DNA from: Thinopyrum elongatum
Taxonomy: Eukaryota; Streptophyta; Magnoliopsida; Poales; Poaceae
Length of the DNA: 64,000 nucleotides
Direction of reading: 5' to 3'
NCBI GenBank assembly: GCA_011799875.1
Contig: CM022301.1
Span: forward strand, 86,199,667 to 86,263,666
Shown piece by piece: positions 11,130 through 23,339 of the stretch; position 1 is the first letter of the stretch; each line of letters starts with the position of its first letter. The position numbers and the translations under genes were made by a program. The notes under the pieces are model-generated. The model was given only the letters and a program-made list of their open reading frames with translations. It made no database searches and had not been told where the DNA came from.

Positions 11130-12300
11130 CAATATTCACATCACAACTGAAGACAAAGTTATGAGAAGGTGTACAAATAAAGAAAAATATAAAATTGATC
11201 GATGTTGTTCGTAGGCATGGCTCCATTTCCTGGCCATGGTGTTCATTGGTTGGCAGCTAGTTTCATGTAGCTCTATAGCCAAGGAAGAGGTGTATGGAGG
11301 ACATAACAATCCGATAATTTTCTGCAGTTCCACTAAAATCGAGCTGATCATCCCTATTTGCAAAGATATTCAGTAAGTGTGATTACAATAATAGTGGAAC
11401 TAGATGATGAAACATAACACACACAAATAGAAGTCGGTCACCTCTGCAATCTCTCTTTAAGACTAACTACTTGTCGGAGAAGATTAGGCTCGGAGTTGGA
11501 TGAGGATAGCAAAACCAATCTCCCTTTCTGCAGTCCCATAGAAATGTAGAAACATTGCCCGTGTGACATTTTGGCGGAACTGCACAAAACACGCTTAAGA
11601 AAAAAGTGATTTGTGCAGTTCACCAAAAGGTTGCAATAGCAACGAGGTGAAATGGATAGCCCTGTTTGCAAAAAGAGGTAGAAAGGAAACAATTACTGCC
11701 CAATAACAGTGAAGACACATACACCGACAAAAAAGAAGCATATTCCATGTCCTAAGGGAAAGATAGCAGCATGGTGGTTTATCAAAATCAGTGTGAGGAC
11801 GAGATTGCAAGATGGAAAGTACGCCGGCCGAGATACGTTTAGGCAAAGAACTAAAGAAGATCCACATGTAGGATTTTCCACATGCAGCAACGTGGGAAGA
11901 TGAGCAGTGGAGCAAGGCCGGAGGAAGCTGTACCTGAGGGTCGTTAGGATGTAACTAGGAGGGCACCAGCGGCCGGGATCTTCCCATACTGCAGCAGCGA
12001 GCAAGTGGCGAAGACCCTACCGCGTCGGAGCTTGGTCAGAGAGAACGGCGGGTACCGCAGATCGAGACGTGCTGCCTCGATGTCGTCGAACGGAGAAACG
12101 ATGCACATCCTCCCTTTCCGCCAGTGGACGGGATGCGGCCGGATCAGTGACCAACGGTGAGAGAGAGAGAGGCCACCGCTGTCTTGTGTGAGATAGTGAC
12201 GAGAGACAAACCCCGGCAGGCAGGCTCCATTGTATATAGTGGAGCGGATTTCTTTTTTCTCGATAGCAATCGGTTTATATTCTATACGTGCCATTGAGGA
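11130..12300 (-). other. Unidentified gene-like module (left copy)
   Basis: Read on the minus strand there is a TATA-like TGTATATAGTGGAG near 12235, a first open segment (about 12180-11935) ending CCTCAG|GTACAG like a splice donor, and two later segments opening after TTTGCAAA(C/T)AGGG (near 11660 and 11360) with an SSILVELQKI-like reading. The same order recurs on the plus strand at about 54336-54990. Conservation between copies suggests one ancestral transcription unit, but the frames differ and I recognise no protein family. It may be a non-coding transcript or a captured gene fragment. Confidence 0.3.
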
Positions 12301-12839
12301 ATATAACTTTATTTAAAACTAATGCGTCAAGTCGAACTTTGTTCCGTGTACGCGTGGTACATAACCCTCCTTCAAGTAAATAACTGCTACACGCGTCAAA
12401 TTATCACGTGGGCTGCCTTTTCGTACAGAAATGAGCTCCACCGTGTACCCGCGCGGGTGTGGCCAGGAACGAGACGTGAGTATGTGCGTCGTGCGTGCAC
12501 CTCTTATCTACGTGCAGGTACTCCACCTACGTGGGTGTGTGTGAGAGAGATGGTTTGTGCGAAACAGAGGCAATGTGTCGATGATATCTCAAACAAAAAA
12601 TGTAACACATGCAATGTGTGTGAAATAGAGGCCTGGATATATCATATATAGAGGGAGCAATCCACGAGAAGTGAGTGGAGGGATCATCGGCGTGAGATAT
12701 CGATAGAATCGAAGAGAGGGATGAAGTGTGTGGGTGCGCGATCGATAAAGAGTGCCATCGAATTTGTGTTTGCCCACGTCAAAGATATAGGGCGGCTATC
12801 CTACTGGAATGTGAGAGGGAAGAGGTGCAGTTTGTCTCT

Positions 12840-13780
12840 TTGGCATGAATACCTACCTACAGCTTTCAACTATCGGTGTGTGTAGGGGGGCAGAGAACTA
12901 ACTATAGAGAGGTAGATTGACTGGTATATGTGTGGAGAAGGAGAGAGACCTAGCTATGTATTGAGGGAGATCGATCGGCATCCATGCATATGTGTAGCAG
13001 AGGAATAAGGTTCGGAGAAAGACAAAGCTAGAGTGTCGAAGGGTTGGTGGTGGAGTTTCTTCTCACAAATGGTGGGAGAGGCCTGCTAGACAAACGGAGG
13101 GTACGACTGCAATATCAATAAGAGAGGGGATGCATGCTTGTCTGTGCACGTGCGTGTGAGAGACGGGTCGGGAGGCATGCAAGGATGATGAGGGGGGACG
13201 ATATGGCTGTGGTAAGCAGACGTAACTACATAGGAAGATCAATCATCGTTTGTCGGAGAAAGGGAGAGACATAACTAGTGAGGTACATCGATCGGTGCGT
13301 GGGGAAAAAGAGTTATAGTCGACCTAGCTATATGTAGGGAGATCGCTAGGTATACATGCATGCATGTGTTAGAAGGAAATAAGGCCTAGAGAGACAGATA
13401 GAGAGAGAGGGATGCGGCTAGGAGGTGGTGCGAGAGGCCGACTATATCAAGGGGGAGGAGTGTGCGAGTATGAGATCGATGAAAAGAGGGGCGGGAGTGT
13501 GCATGTGCGTGGAACCGTATTAGACAGAGGGGGCATGGACGGTGAGAAGAGAAGAGGGAAAGTGTGTGTTTGTGGTAGGCACACTTGGCTAGAGAGGTAT
13601 ATCGACCGGTGTGTGCCGCAAAGAAGGAGCCGGGGGGCCTACACACACCGTGGGTGAGCGACCTAAAGAGAAATAACGAATGTGCGTGATGGAGAGAATG
13701 CTGAGGGAGGGTGAGAGGGGGGCCGGGCGTGTGCATGCACGAGAGAAAGTTAGTGCTAGCTACAAAGAGAAGAGAGAGAT
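12840..13780 (+). repeat. Purine-rich degenerate tandem array (left arm)
   Basis: Degenerate units of roughly 100-150 bases combine GAGAGAC, CTAGCTA, GATCGATCGG, TGCATGCATG and GTGTGTG phrases. The complement, CT-rich, occurs at about 51060-52100. Long frames on either strand (for example 13386-13790 minus) are products of the simple composition, not genes. Confidence 0.6.
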
Positions 13781-16057
13781 CATAATTCATTATAAAAGTG
13801 GATTCGGATATTTGAACAAGAGATCATAGTATTTTAAACTGACGCATGCATGAATATAATGGTGATACACATGGTGTGGTTATGAACATGTTATACTACA
13901 TGTAATATATATAACATTTATTTGAATTTGTGATAATGTGTGGCTTTTGCAGCTCAGGGCTAAATACTTGTCATAATGTAGGGGGCGGGGCACTATACTT
14001 TGTGTGATAAACATAGTGTACATATGAAACATGGTTTTAGATTATGAAGATCTAGTTAGTACTTAAAATGTACTATTATTTGGAATCGGCATCAAGTGTA
14101 TTCAAAAATTTGAATTCGAGTTCATATAGTACACATAGTTCATATCTAACTCTATAGTAATCATGTGGTGTGTTGTTAAGATAATGTACAAATGATGGTT
14201 TAACTTGGCAACAATCATGATTGTAGATTCTTATTCAAATAGAGAAACGAATTCAAATTTAGTTCGAATTGTAGCAGTAGTATATACATTTGGAATGCAC
14301 TAAAATGTTTGTATGAGTAGGTTACATGCATTATACAGCTAGCGAAAATATTTAATTGGACATTACATGGATTCATAGTTTTGAAGAGCATTTGTACAGT
14401 AAAAGGGGACAAGACGCTCTCTTTGTGTGGTGTGAATAGTTTTCTTTTTGTTTTTTTCGTTGAGGGAAGTGCGAATTGATTTGGTACGTTCATTATTACA
14501 CATTAGGCTTGTCCCGAAATTTCAACCCGCGCCTTGTTATCCCAAAAATTCAGATATCGCTTTGTCTCTTTGTGCTCCGAAAACTCGCAACTTGCTATCC
14601 TGAAATTACAACGCGCGCGAAAACTCCCTCCAGCTGCCAAATCCCAACACGTGAAATCCCCGTTCTAACCCTGAGCCGAAAGGGCCGCTAGTTCAAATCG
14701 ATGGGGGTACTTTTGTAAAACACCCTACATTTTGGACAAGCGCGTCCCTAAGTCATGGTTCCCCCTCCCATCACCTCCTTTTTGCCATTCAAAAACCCAG
14801 ACCGCCATTACCTCTCCGCTCCAGCCGCGAAACCCCACCCTCCTCCGTCCTCCACCCCACCGCTGCCCAGCCGGAGCCTCTTCCCCGACGGTGTTGTCCA
14901 TCGCAACAGCTCGACGTCCCTCCTCCACAGCCACTGCCCCGGACGAGGATCCGTCGTCGATCTCGTCGTCCCGCCGGTTCAGCCGTCCCGTCCTCCACCT
15001 CCTAGGAGCTGCTCCGACGATCGCCTCGTCTATCGTGGCTGCTCCATCCCCACAATGCCGCCTTAACCTGCTCCACCAGAACCGCATCATCCTCACCGAC
15101 TCCTTGGACGAAGTCGAGGCCTACTCGGCGCCACCAAAGAGGTCGTACACTCATCGCATCGCACCTTCTCCTTAACTCGACCTCCCGGCGCCGTTGATGG
15201 TCGATCCCGATCCCTCATGGCGCGGCTACCTCGTAATCGGCGCCGCCGGCGACATCTCCATGGCGGCTCTCCCCCAGTGCGAAGCTCCCTCGGTGGCGGT
15301 GTCCATGCCAGCCAGAGCCGCTGCTACTGCTCCGGCTCTCGCTCGCTCGCGTTGCTGCTCTGCTCTTCCTCTCTCGCCAGTGTTGCTGCTCTGCTCTTTC
15401 TCTCGCTCGCGCTGCTGATGCTGGTACAGCGTCTGCTGCCGCTACACGAGTTGCTGCTCTGGCTCTAATTCGCGCTACTGCTCTGGCTGCTATCTGCTAG
15501 TGTCTTCCCTGTCGATCGCCTGCTGATTTAGATCACTGTTTCTCTACTACTAGTGCTCGAGCAGCCTAAACTACATGTGAAGTGCTTCTCTGCTACCAGT
15601 GCGTTCAGTTTCGATAGTAACATTCAGATTCCACAGTAAATATCAGTTTCGATAGTTAAGTTCAGAATCAACAATTTTTATCTCATCTGTTCGAGTCAGG
15701 TGTTTTTTGGTGATGTAAATTTTACATCTACCACTTTTTGGTAATGTATTTTACAACATCTATTGGAGATGCTATTAGAATCTCACTTGAGATTAATGAT
15801 GTCTATCTTGTACTGCTTCAGCCTCACGTCTTACAGCTCACCGGAGCTGCTCCAACGATGGAACCATCCATCACAACAGAGCAGTACCCTGGACGCCGTC
15901 TACAGACGCCTCAGATCTTCCTCCACACCTCCGACAGCCACCTCTGTCGCAACTTCTTCAGCGACCAACCCAATGATGTTGAGGTCGACACGGCTACGCC
16001 AAAGAGGTTGTACACTTGTCGCATCACTTATTACTCTACATTCATGTCGATCCATTA

Positions 16058-16439
16058 GGGCTATTTTGGTTCAAAGGAAAAACATAGCAATAGGAAATTT
16101 TCCTATTGTACTCTACCATTCAATTATTCATGCATTTGGTTCAAAGGAATGGAGCAAAACATCCACCTGGACCTACTTTTCAAAATCCTATGCATGAAAA
16201 CAAGACTAAGTGCATTAGTGGCAGAATAACATTATAACTATACACATTTTCATATGGTTTCACATTAATTTGGCCATGTTTCTTTGCATTCCTCTGTTCT
16301 TCCAATTCCTGTGAACCAAACACCCAAGTTGACCGAAATCCTGTGTTTACAAATGCTCTGTTTCCCACATGCATTCCTACCCTATTCCGGTGTTTTTCCT
16401 ATCCCTGCGTTTTTAGAATCCTACAAGCCAAAGGAGCCC
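16058..16439 (+). mobile_element. Tourist (PIF/Harbinger) MITE, 382 bp
   Basis: Ends are GGGCTATTTTGGTTCAAAGG and a matching inverted CAAGCCAAAGGAGCCC, flanked by TTA on both sides, the Tourist target duplication. A related copy is at the corresponding place in the right arm (47721 to about 48150), so insertion came before the duplication. Confidence 0.75.
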
Positions 16440-17399
16440 TTACAGAATTACTTCAGTTATAGATAGGTGTCGAAGAAAACTTTGTGTGGTTTGTCCTGCT
16501 CCTGCCGCGACGTCGTCCACCTCACTTGAGCTGCTCCATCGACAGAAGCATCCACCCTACTAGACATCATGAATCCTGACCGTGTTTCGATGCCTCAGAT
16601 CTCCTTCCCTGCTGCCGGCACCCACCGCAACTTCATCACCATCATCGACTCAGCAGATGAACCTGAGGAGTACATGGGTCCGCAAGAGAGGTCGCACTCT
16701 TTTTGTTTCTGCTTATGTTATGCATTGCTTAATATTACCTACTACTTTATCGTCCTGTTCACCTCTTAGACTCCAAGTTAGGTCCAAATTAATGTTCAAT
16801 CTTGAGTTTTATAATGCTTGTGGGACACATATCGAGGTAGCAATAAATAGTATCTCTGTCTATTATCTGGTTCACCTAGGGTATGTCTGTTGTTCATCTT
16901 GGGTGGGAAACAAACAGTATGTTCATCTCGGGTGGGAAACAAACAGTAAAGCAATCATCATCTGTCTTTTTATTAAATTAAAGCTATCATCATCCTGCTA
17001 TCATTGTTTTTGGATCTATCCACTGGTTGTTACCATCAATCTAGATTTCTGCATGCTCTCCTTACATAATCTCACTATATTTTTTTGTATGCATGTCAGA
17101 TATTATACACAGTCATGCTGAACATGTAGAGAATAAGAGAAGAGTTTTGCGCGACAATACAATGTCATGCAGACATCGCTCCATGGTGGGTGCAATGGCA
17201 AACCCTCCCCCTCCTCCAGATTGTAATCCAGAGGAAGATATCTGTTCAGAGGCAGATTCAGATGGAGCTGACCACTCCTATTTACCCCCCGAGGTGTTTG
17301 CTCTAACTTGGCATGATGATGTTGGTCATATCATGCATATGTTGCCTTGCAGTGCTTACTTTCGACATCATATATGTCATCTGCTTAGTTTAGACATGT

Positions 17400-18200
17400 T
17401 CTATAATGCCACATGTTTAGTTTCTATATCATATATGTGAACTATGCAATCTCATCTTTTTTAGCCAGCCATAATATATGTGAAATATGCAATGCCATCC
17501 TATTTAGCCAGGCATCATATATTTGAATTATATCTTGCCATTCCTTTTCTTCATTACATTTCCATTTGTCGACAATGTTTGTACATTCAACTACTCTTCC
17601 TGTGAATCAGCCATTTGAGTGGGTGATGAAAAAATCTGGAGTGAAAACAAGGTCTTTAGAGCAGATAGTGCTACCTGTCGAAGCAGATCTCTTGTTGGGT
17701 CCAGATAGCTCCTCAGAGATGGATTCATAGACAGATGACCAGTTCTATTCCCCCACCGAGGTGTATGCTCTAACTTGGCACGGTTACACTGCTCATATCA
17801 TGCATATGGTGTCTTGCATTGCATAGTTTAGACATCATATACACAATATTCAACACCATGTTCTTAGTTCAGACCTCATATATGCGAATGCCATCTGCTT
17901 AGTATATAAATCACATATGTGAATTATATCATGCGATCCTGATTACTTAGATAACATGTATATGAATTATGTCATGTGAACCTGTTTACTAACGACATCA
18001 TATAATTATCTCATGCCATCCTGTTTAGTTAGTCATCATATCTTTGAATTATGTCATGCTATGCTATCCAGTTTAGATAGACATCATATATGTGAAATTA
18101 TGTCATGCTATCCTTTTTAGTTAAATAATATATATGTGAACTATTTCATGCTCTATTTTTTCCACACTATCTATTGCATCTGTCTCTCATACAAGGTCTG
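17400..18200 (+). repeat. Intronic minisatellite, about 50-60 bp units (left arm)
   Basis: The unit reads roughly CATATATGTGAATTATGTCATG plus CCATCCTGTTTAG, repeated many times with drift. The right arm has the same repeat, more extended, at about 45480-46810. Confidence 0.65.
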
Positions 18201-20169
18201 TACATTCAATTACTTTTCTTGTTTATCAGCCATTTGAATTGGAGGGGTGATGGCAGTATCTAGCGGAGTAAAAACACGGTCTTCAAATAAAACAGTGCTA
18301 CCTCTTGGTGGAGATAGCACCCCGGTTGTACATGCACAAGAACCAACCCTACCACACATAACCCACACTCTCGCAGATTGCACCCCTACTCCGATGGATA
18401 GAGAACCATCTTCACCCAATCCAACCCCAACCCCAGCAGATAGTAATCCAGTTCCAGTTGACACAGCACCATCTCCAAAATAGAGCTCCCAAATAACAGC
18501 AGTTAGTAAGGAAGCTCCAGTGCCCAAAGCGCCAGGACTACCACGACGAACCCCAACTCCACCAGTTAGTACACCTATTCCTGTGGATGAAGCATAACCA
18601 GCCATTCGTAGTTTAGCATCTATCGCATTTGATGTTGTTAAATCCTATGTGCGTATCTTCCCATCATGGAAATATTATACTGAAGATGAAGGAAAAAGCC
18701 AGTTGCAGATGTTCGTCCATGAGTTATGTGCAAATAATGTTATTCATGGCAATTACTTTGCTTTGTCCCATACATTCTACCTCCATGCTGGTTATAATAC
18801 AGCAAATGTTCCCATTTTTCTATATAGAGAAGGACCGATTTGGAACTCAGGATGAGGTAACCTGTGCTAATACCTCTGCTATCTTCAAGAATGCTTTGTG
18901 GCAGTATCGGAATTACCTGAAGAAAACATACTTCACTGGCAAGGAAACTCATCAAATTCCCTTACTTTCTCCTGAGACACATCTACGGGACGATGACTGG
19001 GAACGCCTTGTTCTGTACTGGTCCTGAGGCAAGAATGTGGTAAGGTCTATGAGATCATTTTTTATTTTGAAGTACTATATGTCTGCGTCTTACTATACTC
19101 TGTTCATGTAGAACAAGTGCTTAAACCCGAAGAACAATTGTTCTCATTTAAGATTCCATTGCTATGGTGCATACTGCTTTGCTCTTGTATCGTTGTATTT
19201 ACTCATACAAACTTATTTTTAAATTGAAGGATCCAATCAAAACTCCAATGGCACAACAGGCATGTTTAAACATGTTTCTTTAACTGGTTTGCTCTTCTAA
19301 ATTGCTCTGTTGATTTCAATTTCAATTGTGTATACAATTGACTTCTCATATCATGCACATTACTAGCATCACAACAGAGCCAATAGTGTTGTTGTACATG
19401 TATACCCGTGGTACCCATCTGAAATCTTTTTGTGCCGTGTAGTTTCCCACATTTGTATTCTTTCAATGCTGCTTTGTCTTGAACTGATATGATTTGAACC
19501 GTGTCTCTATTTTGATTTGGCAAGACAATGCAGTGACCACGGCACATAGATATATGTTTGTTTGATGCTTTTATTATGTACTACTTCGCAATAGAAGACT
19601 TGGTAGTTTAATCATGTCCACCTTACTACTGAACTGGTTCACCGAAATGAGTTTCATATACTACATGCTAAACTTGTTATGTGTCTTCTTGTTTCTTCTT
19701 TTAGAATGCTGACAGAATATTGGGGAAGAGTACCTTACTAAGCAATGGTAAAGGAAGTAATGCAGATAAGGTTCAGGATAGTCAGACATCCTTATTGGTC
19801 TCCAACAAAGCTGATAAAATAGCTAAGGAAAACTATCTTGAAGACAGTGAAACAACCCCAAAGTCCTGTCTTGATGTAGTGTTCGAGTTATACTAGCCAC
19901 TACCATTGGCACAAGCTCTTCGAACTAACTGTCTGAATCAGTTCGGTTTCTTGAGTCTCAACTACAAGCTGAAAGACATCGATCAGCTGTGCCGCGACAA
20001 GAAGCCGAAGGACTTAGGAAGTCCCTGGAGAATTCAGATGCATACTTTCTAGTGCAACAACAAGCGTCGGAGGATTTTAGCGCCAAATAGGAGAAAGCTA
20101 ATAAGCTTGCTAAGCTTATTGCCAGCATGGTGGATACCTAGGATAATGTTTCTTGAGCTCTTTTGAAGT

Positions 20170-20320
20170 TGTTTCAGTTATGGACTTGTTTTGCTGCCGC
20201 GTTTATTTGCACTGGTGGCCAATTTAGACGCCCAGTGTATGTAATATGCTTCTTTGTTCCCTATATTTGCATTGGTGGCGAACTTTGATGCCCAGTGGAT
20301 GTAATATGTGTAATAGCCGT
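20170..20320 (+). repeat. Short tandem repeat after the CACTA gene
   Basis: A unit of about 70 bases with TTTGCACTGGTGGC and GCCCAGTG.ATGTAATATG is present twice downstream of the stop at 20141. The inverted equivalent lies at about 43930-44060. Confidence 0.55.
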
Positions 20321-20439
20321 AATAGCCTAGCGTAAGTTGCTTGCTTATTTATTTCCTTATTGTCTTGTTTATTTGTTTGGTTGTAGTCACTGCAGTTCTT
20401 TTTTCGCGGTTTGCTAGTGGCCACAATAAAATATTTTTT

Positions 20440-21749
20440 AAAACTAGGCCACAATAACCATGGTCAACATACGGACTGTTGTAACAATGGTCCCGCTACC
20501 TGTTGTAGTGACCATCCGCCGTAGGATCCATGGGCCTTCTATGGGTCGTAGAATCAATGGGCCTTCTACAGGCCGTAGAATCAATGGGCCTTCTATGGGC
20601 CGTATGATCGATTGGCCAAACATGGGTCGTACTATCCGTGGACCAGTAACGGACCACAATATGGGCTGTAAACGGGATACAGTGGAAATCATCAGTTTAT
20701 GGCCCGAGCATAACGGGCCGTTAATAGGCCGATATGTATAACGAGATTAATTCTATCGACGGGCATAACGTGTCGTTAATGGGCCGTATTTGATGACGCT
20801 ATGAAAACAGCCCAACGGATTAACGGGCCATAAACGGGCCGACTATAACCACGGGCTGAATTTGGCCCACAAGCGGAACAGGCAAGTAACGGACCGTAAG
20901 TAATCGAATGCTGGAAATGAGCCCAAGAATAAATGGGCCCTTAGAAGGCCGAAAGATAACACAGGCTGAAAACGGCCCAATGGAATAATGGGCCGTTAAT
21001 GGGTATAAAGCGATACACTATTCATTTTGGGCCAGTTTCACCACGGGCTTTTAATGGGCCCAGAGTTACAAAGGGCTTCATATGGGCGAAAGACGTCATG
21101 GGTCATACATGTGCCGGAAGTTACGGGCTGGAATCATATTGGACGGCCCAGATGATGCTACTGGGCCTAATTCGGATAGGCCATAACAGGCCGTGAGTTA
21201 GCGGGCTGTAAATGGGCTATATGCGAACAAGCCGTTAACAGGCTTTCCGTAGGCCGGCCCGCTTCCTTTTGACCAAGTCAAACGGGCCGTCCTTTTGACC
21301 TGAATGGGCCACTGTTGGGCCAAGCCACGTGTCGACGTATCATAGGCGCATCCCGTCCATTCGCTGGATGACATCTGTCCCAACGCGGAGCTGACACGTG
21401 GTTCCTCCGGCGAATGAGAATTTTACACATGGAAAATCCCCATTGGTCCGGGCTGTTAACGGGTTATCGGATCCAAACCGGAACTTGATAGCTTAACGGC
21501 GACCCGTTACGGTGGATGCCATGTGTCGGTTACCCTTGACGAAAACACTTCCATGACGCGCCATTTATCTTCATGGAAGTGGACACTTCCGTGATGATAA
21601 TTTTGGTATTGTCATGGAACACTTCTACGACAGCACAGGTATGACTATCTTGATTCTTTCATAAAATCGTCATGGATGTACATGCATGACAGAAAATGTG
21701 ACCTACTATGGCAGACACGTATCATCACGGAAGTGTTTTTTTTGTAGTG
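20440..21749 (+). mobile_element. CACTA 3' subterminal region and terminus (left)
   Basis: More than twenty short repeats of the form ATGGGCCGTTA / CGGGCCGTAA / GGCCCA in both orientations fill 20510-21310, typical of the transposase-binding subterminal arrays of CACTA elements. The terminus reads CACGGAAGTG, a T run and GTAGTG ending at 21749. The matching inverted terminus starts at 42565. No CACTAC... 5' end was found to the left. Confidence 0.8.
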
Positions 21750-22313
21750 TACCGGGTCCGAATTGGTGGTGGGTCATAAATGTGTCATGTTCAAGCATGT
21801 CGTTGGTGGGCTGACCCACTAAATGTTGCCTAAATCTTATGGGCCTCTGACTAGGTGGTGGGCCTTTTTAACTAGACGAGCCACTGTTGGGTCGCGCCGC
21901 TTGTCGCCATTTCATTGGTGTGTATCGTCCATTGGACTGGCGGCACCTGTCGCAACTCGGAGTCGTCACGTGGTTCCGTTGGCGAATGAGAATTTGACAC
22001 GTGCAAAATCATCATTTGTCGGGGCTGTTAACGGGTACCAAAACCGGCACATGATAGCTTAACGGTGACCCGTTATGGTGGGTGCCACGTGTCGGTTACC
22101 CTTGACGAAATCACTTCCATGATGTGCCATTTATTAGCACGGAAGTGAACATTTTCATGATGATAAATGGATTATTGTCATGGAACACTTCCGTGACAGC
22201 ACAGGTATTACTATCTTGATTCTATCGTAAAATCGTCATGGATGTACATCCATGATAGAAAATGTGACCTACTATGACAAACGTGTATCATCACGGAAGT
22301 TTTTTTTGTAGTG
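21750..22313 (+). mobile_element. Second, tandem CACTA 3' terminus
   Basis: This segment repeats the last part of the preceding element (about 21300-21749) with scattered differences. Shared phrases include GGCTGTTAACGGGT, TAGCTTAACGG, TCGGTTACCCTTGACGAAA and GTCATGGATGTACAT. It ends in its own TTTTTTTGTAGTG at 22313. It has only two or three subterminal repeats and no body, so it is a terminus fragment. Confidence 0.8.
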
Positions 22314-22770
22314 ACTCTTTTATTAGTGGCTCAAATTCACTCATCAAGGTCAATACTAGTAATTTCTTAACCCTAGGATCATCAATATGAGGTAATTCTA
22401 AGAACAATCTTTGTAATGCATGATGCAAATGTATGAATTTCCTTTCAAATTCCCTAACCAATAAAACAATGGCATCACTATAGCTTCTAGTCCTTTCAAG
22501 AATAGTCCCCATTGGTAAAGGTATAACTCCAACACAATTAAATAATTCTTGTATAGCATCTTTTCCAGTGATATTACCACATCCTACGACATAAGTTTTT
22601 GTTTTCCATGTTAGAGGTCTATCATCAAAAGTGTTGACATCTTTAATAGGTGGTATAGGTTCTTCCCTAACATAAGTATTAAGATCTATGTTAGAGTAGC
22701 CACTAGCTTGTGTATCCACCAGCTTGTTTATTTTGAGTAGAAGAAGCCATGATTCTAAGCTTAAAACAAA
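22314..22770 (-). pseudogene. Retrotransposon gag-like fragment
   Basis: On the minus strand a start (MASSTQNKQ, near 22765) is followed by a shift into a 143-codon frame, 22719-22291. It contains WKTKTYVVGCGNITGKDAIQE and FERKFIHLHHALQRLFLELPHI. The style resembles the short gag-like proteins of Athila-type wheat elements, such as that at 36769, but I cannot place it firmly. The last seven codons run into the CACTA terminus, so this retroelement was there before the CACTA DNA. Confidence 0.45.
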
Positions 22771-22829
22771 AGTGCCTCTTGCTATAGTAAAATTATTTTG
22801 CTGTTTTTTGAGTTTTTTGAAAAGCAGAA

Positions 22830-23300
22830 AATCAAGATAACAAATAATAAAAGTAACTAAGCAAGATAGATAACAAGGAAGTAAAGTAAAGGAGACTCCT
22901 TGACAACAGTGCTACAAAAAGGCTTGCTTCCTCTAATCTAGGAAGATGTTGGGCCCCCAAATGTGTAGGTATGTAGCAAACAACAATTTCCATCATGTAT
23001 TTGGTCCAATATTGGTGCATTGTCTCACAGTACACTATCATTCGTGGGTTTTTGGCTTCGAAGTTCTTCATCACCTGGGAGACAACGAGGTCAAAGTCGC
23101 CATGGACCTCCATCATACGAATGCCCATGGAGACGGCCAGACAAAGACAATGGAGGAGGACCTCATATTCGGCCACGATGTTGCAGTCAATGAAGAGGAT
23201 CTGCAAGACATAGCACATCTTATCTCCCATGGGAAACAACAGGACGACGCGGGCGCAGAAGTCAGGGAGCATCTTGGATTAAATCCATTAAGAATATTCA
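22830..23300 (-). pseudogene. Gypsy RNase H fragment
   Basis: The minus-strand frame 23272-22832 contains CNIVAEYEVLLHCLCLAVSMG followed by EVHGDFDLVVSQV, the AEYEALL and GDS/D.L motifs of the second RNase H of Tat-type pol. It also has a late IPTHLGAQHLPRLEEA stretch in the position of the ENN.AD.L.. motif. There are no RT or integrase sequences beside it, so it is an isolated fragment. Confidence 0.6.
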
Positions 23301-23339
23301 TATGGTGAAACTTATTTTTCTGCGGGTGATATTTTCATG

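Larger units (their letters stand above)
14755..20141 (+). pseudogene. CACTA-borne Transposase_24-type gene, decayed (left copy)
   Basis: This looks like a multi-exon gene inside the CACTA element. A Pro/Ser-rich first exon (14755-15175) is followed by exon modules sharing an ...AAPT...TPKR.YT pattern (15810-16030, 16510-16695). Two acidic modules follow (17150-17330, 17630-17810) with SDGADHSYLPPEVFALTW or a related form. Then comes a Thr/Pro-rich exon (18240-18600) and the core SWKYYTEDE...FKNALWQYRNYLKKTYF...DDDWERLVLYWS (18655-19025), continued by NKCLNPKNNCSH (19111). The last part fits the plant En/Spm-associated family (PF03004 type). A coiled-coil-like end closes at 20141. Stops in modules (near 17728, 18481, 18597, 19026) and frameshifts near 19890 show it is dead. 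No TNP2-type transposase was found. Confidence 0.6.
12310..21749 (+). repeat. Left arm of large inverted duplication
   Basis: The arm matches the reverse complement of about 52540-42565 in the same order: an ACGTG-rich flank, a purine-rich tandem array, an AT-rich segment, a multi-exon CACTA-type gene, subterminal repeats and a CACTA terminus. Approximate correspondences are 14215-14490 with 50420-50100, 15740-16030 with 48720-48460, 17150-17330 with 47040-46860, 18220-18550 with 45370-45040, 19700-20141 with 44530-44100 and 20440-21749 with 43800-42565. Differences are local insertions, deletions and tandem expansions. Confidence 0.82.

Noticed and set aside
13386..13790. 134-codon frame in the left purine array
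   Set aside because: It is a composition artefact (Ser/His/Leu from CT-rich DNA). The right counterpart has a different frame.
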